NCBI GenBank assembly: GCA_964242415.1
Contig: CAXTAT010000002.1
Location: forward strand, 1-64,000
Reading direction: 5' to 3'
DNA: 64,000 nucleotides
Origin: DASWOJ01 sp964242415
Lineage (GTDB): Bacteria; Pseudomonadota; Alphaproteobacteria; Acetobacterales; Acetobacteraceae
Shown: one piece after another, positions 58,082 to 64,000 of the stretch
Layout: each line of letters begins with the position of its first letter
How positions within the stretch are numbered: position 1 is the first letter of the stretch
Notes under the pieces: generated by a model
The model's database searches: none
What the model saw: only the letters and a program-made list of their open reading frames with translations
Told to the model about the DNA's origin: nothing
Made by a program: the position numbers and the translations under genes

Positions 58082-58119
58082 ACCCCCTCACCCCGGCCCT
58101 CTCCCGGAGGGAGAGGGAG
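58082..58119. repeat. Single right arm of repeat C
   Basis: ACCCCCTCACCCCGGCCCTC followed by TCCCGGAGGGAGAGGGAG. Unlike the composite copies it has no partner arm nearby. Probable terminator of the monooxygenase gene. Confidence 0.75.
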
Positions 58120-58253
58120 CAGAAAGCGCTCCGCGCTCAGGACGATCCCGGCAGCTTCAACAAACTTTACATCCAGCCGGTCTTGGCGAAATGTCGCCTC
58201 GCTAGTGTCCCTCATGCCGCGGCGGATGATCGCCGTCGGCCACGGAGCATATC

Positions 58254-58916
58254 ATGAGCGGCATCGACAATTCAGGCTCGCCAACCGATCCAGCAGGCCA
58301 GTTCCCCAGGCAGCCGGCCACGCCGCGCTCTGCAGGCTGGCGGCGCCCCGCCCTGTTGGCTGGCATCCTGGCCGGCGGCGTCGCCCTCGGCGCGGGTGGC
58401 CTGGCCGTAGCGGCGACGGTGCCGGGGCACGCGGGATGGGGCCATGGCCCCCGGCTGGAGCTGATCCAGCAGTTCGTCGTCCGCGAGCTGGACTCCGTCG
58501 GCGCAACGGCGGCGCAGGAAGCCAAGGTGCACGACATCATCGCGGCAGCCTTCACGACCCTGCAGCAGGAGCCAGTCCAGCGGGATGCGCTGCGCAAGCA
58601 GACGCTCGACCTGCTGCGGGCGCCGGCCGTGGACCGGGCGGCGGCCGAGACGCTCCGCGCCGACCAGGTGGCCCGGCTGGACACGATGTCGAAGGCGATG
58701 GTTGGCGCCCTGCTCGATGCAGCCGACCAGCTTACCCCAGCGCAGCGGGCGACCCTGGTGGACCGGGCTGAGGCGATGGCGCGGCGCGGGCCGCCGGGCG
58801 GGCCGGGCAGCGGTCCGCACGGCGGTCCCATGGGTGGGCAGGGCCATGCGCCGATGGATGGCGAGCACGGCGGAGGGCCGGGCCGCGGCCCTGACGCCGG
58901 GCCGGACCGCGGGTGA
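58254..58916 (+). CDS. Spy/CpxP-like periplasmic sensor protein
   Basis: 220 aa. A membrane helix (about residues 30-55, LLAGILAGGVALGAGGLAVA) anchors or exports it. The rest is a helical domain with the LTxxQ-type motif DQLTPAQRATLV (about 158-169) and a Gly/His/Pro-rich tail that may bind metals. Such proteins are periplasmic heavy-metal or envelope-stress sensors. It lies 32 bases before a response-regulator and kinase pair, so the four downstream genes probably form an envelope-stress operon. Confidence 0.82.
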   Translation: MSGIDNSGSPTDPAGQFPRQPATPRSAGWRRPALLAGILAGGVALGAGGLAVAATVPGHAGWGHGPRLELIQQFVVRELDSVGATAAQEAKVHDIIAAAFTTLQQEPVQRDALRKQTLDLLRAPAVDRAAAETLRADQVARLDTMSKAMVGALLDAADQLTPAQRATLVDRAEAMARRGPPGGPGSGPHGGPMGGQGHAPMDGEHGGGPGRGPDAGPDRG

Positions 58917-58948
58917 GATCAGCGGGCTGAGACCCGGCGCAGCACGCC

Positions 58949-59659
58949 ATGGCGGACCGGCTCCTCATCATCGACGACGATGCGCGGCTGGCCGCCATGG
59001 TGGCCGACTACCTGTCCGCGGCCGGCTTCGCCGTCGAGCGGCGCTTCACGGCAGCCGCCGGCCTGGAGGCGGTCATCCTGGAAGCGGGCGGCCATGCGCC
59101 GTTCGACGCCGTCATCCTCGACCTCATGCTGCCCGACCTCGACGGCTTCGAGGTGTGCCGGCGCATCCGGGCGCGCTCGGACGTGCCGGTGCTGATGCTG
59201 ACCGCGCGGGGCGAGGACACCGACCGCATCGTCGGGCTGGAGATCGGCGCCGACGACTACCTGTCCAAGCCGTTCAACCCGCGGGTGCTGCTGGCCCGCA
59301 TCCGCGCCATCCTGCGGCGGGGGCGCGGTGCCAGTCCGGACGCGGCGCTGTGCTTCGGCCGGCTGCAGATCGACCGGGGGTCGCGCACCGTGCGGGTCGA
59401 TGGCATCGACAGGGCGCTGACCAGCTACCAGTTCGACCTGCTCGCCGCGCTGGCCGAGCATGCCGGGCGCGTGCTGAGCCGCGAGCGGCTGCTGGACCTC
59501 GTGAAGGGCGCCGAGCTGGAGGCGTTCGACCGCTCGATCGACGTGCACGTCTCGCGCATCCGCTCCGCCATCGAGGACGACCCGAAGCATCCGCGCCGGA
59601 TCATCACCGTGCGCGGCAGCGGCTACGTGTTCGCCAAGACGCAGGACGCCGAGCCATGA
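58949..59659 (+). CDS. OmpR-family response regulator of the Spy-linked two-component system
   Basis: 236 aa. Receiver: D10-D11, phospho-acceptor D58 in VILDLMLPDLDG, T85 and K107 (LSKPF). Winged helix about 140-230 with DRSIDVHVSRIRSAIEDDP and VRGSGYVFA. The stop overlaps the kinase start (ATGA). Partner kinase adjacent. Confidence 0.93.
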   Translation: MADRLLIIDDDARLAAMVADYLSAAGFAVERRFTAAAGLEAVILEAGGHAPFDAVILDLMLPDLDGFEVCRRIRARSDVPVLMLTARGEDTDRIVGLEIGADDYLSKPFNPRVLLARIRAILRRGRGASPDAALCFGRLQIDRGSRTVRVDGIDRALTSYQFDLLAALAEHAGRVLSRERLLDLVKGAELEAFDRSIDVHVSRIRSAIEDDPKHPRRIITVRGSGYVFAKTQDAEP

Positions 59660-61020
59660 TAGGGTCCAGAGCTGTGACGGAGCAGGGCGTTGTGACACAG
59701 CGGGGTGCCATGACACGGCCGGGAGCCGTGATCGCCATCCGCCGCCGGCTGTTCTGGAAAATCTACCTCACGCTGCTGTTCAGCATGGTCGCGGTCGCGC
59801 TGTCGATGGGCTGCTTCTGGTGGTTCCTCGGCGAGACGCAGGGCCAACGCTGGGACGCGCCGCATGTCCGCTTTGCAGCCCGGGCGTCGCCGGAACCCGG
59901 CGGTCCCGCCCAGGTGGCCGGCGGGGACATGAACCCGGCGGACACGGATGGCGCCGATGTCTCGTTCTACGACCGCGACGGCGCGCTGATCGCGTCGCAC
60001 GGCCGGCCGGTCCCGCTCGCCCAGGACGGCGCTGCCAGGTGGGAGCGGCGGCGCACTCTGCGCGTGGACCTCCCCGGTGGCCGCATCGTGCTGTACCGGC
60101 AGCGTCCCCCGGTCGGGGCGGGATGGCGTATCCTGACCGTCATGCTCGTCGTGGCCGGGGGGGTCGGGGTGGCGGCGTTCCCGGTGACGGCGCGGCTCAC
60201 GCGCCGGCTTGAGGGCCTGCGCTCCGGCATGGCGCGCTGGGGAGACGGCGAGCTTTCGACACGGGTGGATGAGGCCGGCAGCGACGAGGTTGCCCTGGTC
60301 GCCCGCACGTTCAACGCCGCTGCCGGGCGGGTGGACGCGCTGCTGGCGTCGCAACGGGCGCTGCTGGCGTCGCAGCGCACGCTGCTGCAGTCGCAGCGGA
60401 CGCTGCTGGCCAATGCGAGCCACGAGCTTCGCTCGCCGCTGGCCCGGCTGCGCATCGCGGTCGAGCTGTGGTTGCAGAACCCGGCCGCCGCGACCCATGC
60501 GGAGATCCTGCGCGGCCTGGCCGAGATCGACGGGCTGGTCGGGGAGATCCTGCTGTCCAGCCGCCTGGACCACCCCAGCCCGATCCCGAGCGAGGAGGTG
60601 GACCTGCTGGGTCTTGCCGCCGAGGAGGCGGCGCGGTTCGAGGCCGTCGTGTCCGGCGAGGCCGTCGAGGCCGTCGGCGACGCCAGGCTGCTGCGCCGGC
60701 TGCTGCGCAACCTGCTGGAGAACGGCGCCCGGCATGGACGGCCACCCATCCATGTCGCAGTGTCGCAGCAAGGAATGGAGGCAGTCATCATCGTGTCTGA
60801 TCAGGGCGAGGGGATTGCGCCGGAGGAGCGGGAGCGGGTGTTCGAGCCGTTCCACCGGCCCGCAGGGCGCGGCGAGGGCGGCGGCGGGTGGGGCCTGGGC
60901 CTGGCCCTGGTGCGGCAGATCACGCAGCGCCACGGCGGGCAGGTCACGTGCGAGGCAGACGGGACGGGGAGCCGCTTCGTCGTCCGCCTCCCAGCTGCAA
61001 AGCTGGCCGCGGCGGCATGA
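59656..61020 (+). CDS. Sensor histidine kinase of the Spy-linked system
   Basis: 454 aa. Two membrane helices (about residues 35-55 and 155-178) bound a periplasmic region of about 95 residues. HAMP (180-230) is followed by LLASQR-type heptad repeats and the H-box SHELRSPLARLR (H256). The ATP-binding domain has N-box NLLENGARHGR, G1 DQGEGIAPEE and GLGLALVRQI. It is probably an envelope or metal stress sensor by its neighbour, the Spy-like protein. The stop overlaps the next small lipoprotein gene. Confidence 0.92.
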   Translation: MIGSRAVTEQGVVTQRGAMTRPGAVIAIRRRLFWKIYLTLLFSMVAVALSMGCFWWFLGETQGQRWDAPHVRFAARASPEPGGPAQVAGGDMNPADTDGADVSFYDRDGALIASHGRPVPLAQDGAARWERRRTLRVDLPGGRIVLYRQRPPVGAGWRILTVMLVVAGGVGVAAFPVTARLTRRLEGLRSGMARWGDGELSTRVDEAGSDEVALVARTFNAAAGRVDALLASQRALLASQRTLLQSQRTLLANASHELRSPLARLRIAVELWLQNPAAATHAEILRGLAEIDGLVGEILLSSRLDHPSPIPSEEVDLLGLAAEEAARFEAVVSGEAVEAVGDARLLRRLLRNLLENGARHGRPPIHVAVSQQGMEAVIIVSDQGEGIAPEERERVFEPFHRPAGRGEGGGGWGLGLALVRQITQRHGGQVTCEADGTGSRFVVRLPAAKLAAAA

Positions 61021-61169
61021 TCGTCCGCCGCGCCGTTTTTGCCGTGCTGCTGGCCGTGTCGGGCTGCAACGGCATCAACTTCGGCGACAGCCCGGGGCCG
61101 GACGTGCGCAAGGAGGTCGGACCGCTTACGGTCCCGCCACCGCCGGCTCAGGACCGGGTGGCGCATTAG
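61017..61169 (+). CDS. Small lipoprotein, 50 aa
   Basis: Begins MIVRRAVFAVLLAVSGCNG: a lipoprotein signal with cleavage before C17. The rest is Pro-rich (VPPPPAQ). It overlaps the kinase stop by four bases (ATGA), hence part of the same operon. It may report outer-membrane state to the system, but that is inference. Confidence 0.6.
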   Translation: MIVRRAVFAVLLAVSGCNGINFGDSPGPDVRKEVGPLTVPPPPAQDRVAH

Positions 61170-61257
61170 GTTGCCGAATGATGGGTGTGCGGGCGCCGCC
61201 TGGCACGGCCACCCAATCCCCGACCGGAATGCTTCTTCTCGCCCATCGACGAGGGAG

Positions 61258-61333
61258 TGGTGCCCAGGGGCGGAGTCGAACCACCGACACTGCGATTTTC
61301 AGTCGCATGCTCTACCAGCTGAGCTACCTGGGC
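61258..61333 (-). tRNA. tRNA-Phe (GAA)
   Basis: Cloverleaf on the minus strand: acceptor GCCCAGG/CCTGGGC, D-arm TAGCTCAGCTGGTAGAGCA, anticodon loop CTGAAAATC (GAA), T loop GGTTCGACTCC, CCA encoded. Lies between the kinase operon and the epimerase remnant. Confidence 0.96.
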
Positions 61334-61418
61334 CCCGTTGGGAGCCGTGACCTACCGCAGCCCGCAGCCGGGATCAAGCCCGCAATCGGGCCGCCACAGC
61401 AGCAGCCGTCCCACCGCG

Positions 61419-61577
61419 TCAGGCGCGCACGAGACCCTGCGCGAGCAGGCCCTCGGCGGTCGCAACGATCGTCTCGTCGTTGGGGCGCGGGGTCCAGCCA
61501 AGTTCGCGGCGCGCCTTGTCGGCGGAGACCGGGCGCAGCTTGTCCAACTCGAACAGCCGGTCGTCGCAGTCGGCCGA
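61419..61577 (-). pseudogene. C-terminal remnant of an NAD-dependent sugar epimerase
   Basis: In one minus-strand frame: RLFELDKLRPVSADKARREL, then GWTPRPNDETIVATAEGLLA and QGLVRA before the stop. This is the final helix-rich end of an extended SDR epimerase; the nucleotide-binding part is missing. The fragment borders tRNA-Phe by 86 bases, so an element that once used the tRNA may have removed the rest. Confidence 0.6.
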
Positions 61578-61620
61578 CTGTTCGCCGTCAGCGCGAGGAC
61601 CGCCTCACCGTGGAGGTGTT

Positions 61621-61839
61621 CTACTCCCCGCTGCCCGGCGGGTCGTCGTCCAGTTCCGGCGGCGGGCCGGGGATGGCGTAGGCACCGCCGAACCAGCGGC
61701 CCAGGTCCACGTCCGCGCAACGCGCCGAACAGAATGGGCGGAAGCGCGCCGCCTCCGCCGGTCCGTCGGGAACGGGGCGGCGGCAGATCGGGCAGGGCTT
61801 GCCGCGGGGTGGCGGGGGCAGCGGGTCAGGCACGCGCAC
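61621..61839 (-). CDS. yacG: DNA gyrase inhibitor YacG
   Basis: 72 aa. The zinc-binding four-cysteine arrangement C16-x2-C19 and C37-x3-C41 (PCPICRRPV, FCSARCADVDLGRW) is that of YacG, which binds GyrB and inhibits gyrase. The usual alphaproteobacterial order infA-maf-RNase E/G-yacG is present here, supporting the call. Its start overlaps the RNase gene end by 14 bases. Confidence 0.9.
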   Translation of the reverse strand: MRVPDPLPPPPRGKPCPICRRPVPDGPAEAARFRPFCSARCADVDLGRWFGGAYAIPGPPPELDDDPPGSGE

Positions 61840-62932
61840 CTCTCTCGATGCTGCAGGCGCCCGGCGGCAGGGCCGGGTCAGGGTGCATCATCAGGGGGCG
61901 GCCGGTGCGGCGTGCAAGGTCCGGCAGCGCCACTGGGTCCGCTTGCAGCGCCGCGGCCACATCGGGGGGACAGCGCAGGGCGAAGATGGCCGCTGGCTCC
62001 GCCGCTGCGGCCTGCATCACCTCCCGCAGCGCCGCCAGCCCGGCGGCGTGCGGGCCAACCAGCAGCTCATGCAGCGGCGGATGCACGCGGGGGCGCATGA
62101 TCTCCGCCAGGCCGAGGGCGGAAAAGCCCAGGAACCGCGGATGCAGCGGGTCCCCGGCCAGGGCTGCGGCGAAGGCCGGCGCAAGCAGGGGACGCCGCCG
62201 CAGGCTCATGCCCGCGACATCGACCAGGATGGCGCCGGACAGGTTGCGCAGGCGGACCTGCCGCGCCAGTTCGGGCAGCACGGCCAGGTTCGCCGCCATC
62301 TGCGCGGCCGGCTTGGCCCGGCGGTCGGCGGTGGCGGAGCCGGCGTCCACGTCGATGGCGACCAGCGCCGGGGTGGGATGGATGCTGGCCCGCGCGCCGC
62401 CGGGCAGGGCAACGTCCCGCTCGGCCAGGGCCGCGATGGCGGTCAGTACTGCATCGTCCAGCACCGGGCCGACACTGATACGACCGCCCAGGGCCAGGCG
62501 GAGCTGCGCTACCAGGGCGGGATCGTCGGCCACGACGGAGGCGCCAGGGTGCAGGGCGGCCAGGCGTTCGACGGCGCCGGGTCCGCGGGCCAGCAGGGCG
62601 GGCGGCCCCGGCGAGACGGCGCCGTGCGCGGCAAGGCGGACGCCCTTGCCGCCCTGCGCCGCACGGACCACGCGGACGCCGGCCGCCATGCCGCCGGACA
62701 GGCCCGCCCCGCCGTTGCTGTCCGGCAGGAATCCCTCTGGCATGCCGCTGCCGAGCGCCACGAACACGCCGGCCATGGCTGGCACCCGGGCCGCCACCCG
62801 GCCGCGCCACACGTCGCCGACCCCATCGGGACGGCCGGGGCGCCAGATGGCGTAGTCCAGCATCGCGCCATCCAGCATGGCGGCCACCCGGATCTCGCCG
62901 GGGCTGCACGCCGCCAGGATGCGGGTGTTCAC
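61826..62932 (-). CDS. Ribonuclease E/G-family protein (short form)
   Basis: 368 aa, shorter than RNase G (about 490) and lacking the Zn-link CPxCxG and the long tail of RNase E. The conserved catalytic part is visible as VAIDVDAGSATADRR and ILVDVAGM, with the 5'-sensor-like N-terminal region VWRGRVAARVPAMAGVFVAL resembling the S1 domain. Alphaproteobacteria commonly have such an RNase G-like protein next to maf and yacG. It probably takes part in rRNA or mRNA processing. The start is GTG overlapping the maf stop. Confidence 0.85.
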   Translation of the reverse strand: MNTRILAACSPGEIRVAAMLDGAMLDYAIWRPGRPDGVGDVWRGRVAARVPAMAGVFVALGSGMPEGFLPDSNGGAGLSGGMAAGVRVVRAAQGGKGVRLAAHGAVSPGPPALLARGPGAVERLAALHPGASVVADDPALVAQLRLALGGRISVGPVLDDAVLTAIAALAERDVALPGGARASIHPTPALVAIDVDAGSATADRRAKPAAQMAANLAVLPELARQVRLRNLSGAILVDVAGMSLRRRPLLAPAFAAALAGDPLHPRFLGFSALGLAEIMRPRVHPPLHELLVGPHAAGLAALREVMQAAAAEPAAIFALRCPPDVAAALQADPVALPDLARRTGRPLMMHPDPALPPGACSIERGARA

Positions 62933-63516
62933 GGAACGGGGTAGCCGCGCCCGCGCAGCAGTTGCGCGGCCTCGAACAGCGGCAGCCCTACCACGCCGCT
63001 GTAGCTGCCGGACAGGAAGCGGGCGAAGGCGGCGGCCCGGCCCTGAATGGCGTAGCCGCCCGCCTTGCCCACGCCCTCCCCGCATGCGGCGTAGGCGTCC
63101 AGTTGCGACGGCAGCAGGCGCGCGAAGGCCACAGCGCTGTCGGACAGGCGGGCCGCCGCGGACCCGTCGGGCGCCACCAGCACCAGGGCGGTCAGGACAT
63201 GGTGCCGGCGGCCGGACAGCAGGGCCATGCAGGCGCGCACGTCCTCGGCGTCCTCGGCCTTGGGCATGATGCGGCGGCCCAGGGCGACGACGGTGTCGGC
63301 CGCCAGGGTGAAGGCGCCGGGCTGGGCGACGCGGCGGGCCTTCTCGGCGGCCATGCGCTCGGCATACAGGCGGGGCAGCTCGTCGCGGTGCGGGGTCTCG
63401 TCGATGTCGGCCGGCAGGACCTGGTCGGGGGCGATGCCGATCTGGGCCAGCAGGGCGAGACGCCGCGGGCTGGCGGAGGCCAGGATCAGGGCGGCCAAGG
63501 CGATGCCCTTGAGCAA
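62929..63516 (-). CDS. maf: Maf-family nucleoside-triphosphate pyrophosphatase
   Basis: 195 aa. Maf motifs: LILASASPRRLALLAQIG, DETPHRDELP, AADTVVALG and GYAIQGRAA. It hydrolyses non-canonical or modified nucleotides such as methylated UTP and CTP and is linked to septum control. TTG start at 63516. Situated between the RNase G-like gene and infA, as in most alphaproteobacteria. A copy of repeat A sits between maf and infA. Confidence 0.9.
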   Translation of the reverse strand: MLKGIALAALILASASPRRLALLAQIGIAPDQVLPADIDETPHRDELPRLYAERMAAEKARRVAQPGAFTLAADTVVALGRRIMPKAEDAEDVRACMALLSGRRHHVLTALVLVAPDGSAAARLSDSAVAFARLLPSQLDAYAACGEGVGKAGGYAIQGRAAAFARFLSGSYSGVVGLPLFEAAQLLRGRGYPVP

Positions 63517-63588
63517 GCCATCAAGAGTCCTGGCCTGTTCGTTTCAGGCTGCGTCCATCCAACCCTGCGCCTGCCCCACCTCGCGCGG

Positions 63589-63684
63589 GTCATTGCGAGC
63601 CGGCTTCGGCGCGGCAATCCACCGCTTGCATGCACGGTCCTGGCCGCCCTGGATTGCCACCCCGCACGCGCGGCTCGCAATGAC
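63589..63684. repeat. Dispersed element A, copy 4
   Basis: GTCATTGCGAGCCGGCTTCG at the left, GCGCGGCTCGCAATGAC at the right, with GGCTTCGGCGCGGCAATCCA identical to the hpnB insertion. It lies between infA and maf, which probably separates their transcription. Confidence 0.85.
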
Positions 63685-63756
63685 GGCCTGTCCATCACCG
63701 ATCAGAACCCTCGGCGGCCGGCAAGGCTGCTTGGAGCGGCCCTGCTTGAATCGGCC

Positions 63757-63975
63757 CTACTTGAACCGAAACGTGATCCGGCCCTTGCTGAGGTCGTAGG
63801 GCGTCATCTCGACATTCACCCGGTCGCCGGCCAGCACGCGGATGCGGTTCTTGCGCATCTTGCCGGAGGTGTGCGCCAGGATGGAGTGCTCGTTGTCCAG
63901 CTTCACGCGGAACATGGCGTTGGGAAGCAACTCCATGACGGTGCCGCTGAATTCGATCATGTCTTCTTTTGACAT
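63757..63975 (-). CDS. infA: Translation initiation factor IF-1
   Basis: 72 aa, the standard length. MSKEDMIEFSGTVMELLPNA followed by FRVKLDNEHSILAHTSGKMR and the IRVLAGDRVNVEMTPYDLSK core is IF-1. It binds the ribosomal A site and helps IF-2 and IF-3 in start-codon selection. AGGACC lies just before the ATG. It is the last gene of the window, with 25 bases remaining upstream. Confidence 0.98.
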   Translation of the reverse strand: MSKEDMIEFSGTVMELLPNAMFRVKLDNEHSILAHTSGKMRKNRIRVLAGDRVNVEMTPYDLSKGRITFRFK

Positions 63976-64000
63976 CAGGGTCCTTGTTGGGAGTGGGGTA

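Noticed and set aside
18280..58119. Repeat C considered as a CRISPR array
   Set aside because: Copies are far apart, inverted in pairs and lack regular spacers.
58585..59655. Plus-strand extension upstream of the histidine kinase start
   Set aside because: Overlaps the Spy-like and response-regulator genes in another frame; the kinase starts at the coupled ATG 59656.

Overview
The window is a very GC-rich bacterial chromosome segment, most likely from an alphaproteobacterium of the Rhodospirillales (Acetobacteraceae or a close relative). This rests on the closing gene order infA / maf / RNase E-G-like / yacG, a complete squalene-hopene (hpn) cluster, a PEP-CTERM protein, paired DUF1127 proteins beside a LysR regulator, and many short palindromic intergenic repeats. 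The taxonomic placement is inference; no rRNA is present.

Region 1 (about 1-11,700) is accessory DNA. It carries two response-regulator genes (one cut by the window edge), a tightly overlapping minus-strand cassette at 1764-4868, divergent small genes of phage or plasmid type, a Crp/Fnr regulator, and several small secreted or low-complexity proteins. The cassette combines tandem helix-turn-helix modules sharing a recurrent C-terminal tail, an M41-type zinc peptidase flanked by two paralogous small proteins, and a phage head-morphogenesis-like domain. Two identical-spacing operators (TGTAT-N5-ATACA) sit in its divergent promoter region. The accessory block lies against the 3' end of a tRNA-Gly gene, a classic integration site.

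Region 2 (about 11,700-24,800) is ordinary chromosome. It holds a CnoX-like co-chaperone, a LON-N protein, Trm112 and DUF971 proteins, an L,D-transpeptidase-like protein, ribA, an OmpR-type regulator, a secreted repeat protein, a PEP-CTERM protein with a decayed paralogue fragment, a K+ channel, a MYG1 homologue and an FKBP isomerase.

Region 3 (about 24,900-35,200) is the hopanoid locus: hpnL divergent from hpnA-hpnB-hpnC-hpnD-hpnE-shc-hpnG, then a coupled ureohydrolase. Short repeats have reshaped it. A palindromic element is inserted in frame inside hpnB, hpnA lacks an in-frame start beside a C5 run, and hpnG begins in a composite repeat.

Region 4 (about 35,200-64,000) is mixed housekeeping and stress functions: DUF1127/LysR, Tam, peroxiredoxin, YqgE, pyrD, an S24 regulator, a c-type-heme sensor next to an MscS-like channel, glutathione enzymes, YsnF stress proteins, a zinc dehydrogenase, a UbiH-like monooxygenase, a Spy-like protein with a two-component system, tRNA-Phe and infA.

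Three dispersed repeat families run through the window: (A) about 95-103 bp elements with GTCATTGCGA-type ends; (B) an element with AGAGCATGT/ACATGCTCT ends; (C) composite units of about 150 bp made of two inverted CCCTCACCCCGGCCC-type palindromes. Several alter gene ends or coding sequences.
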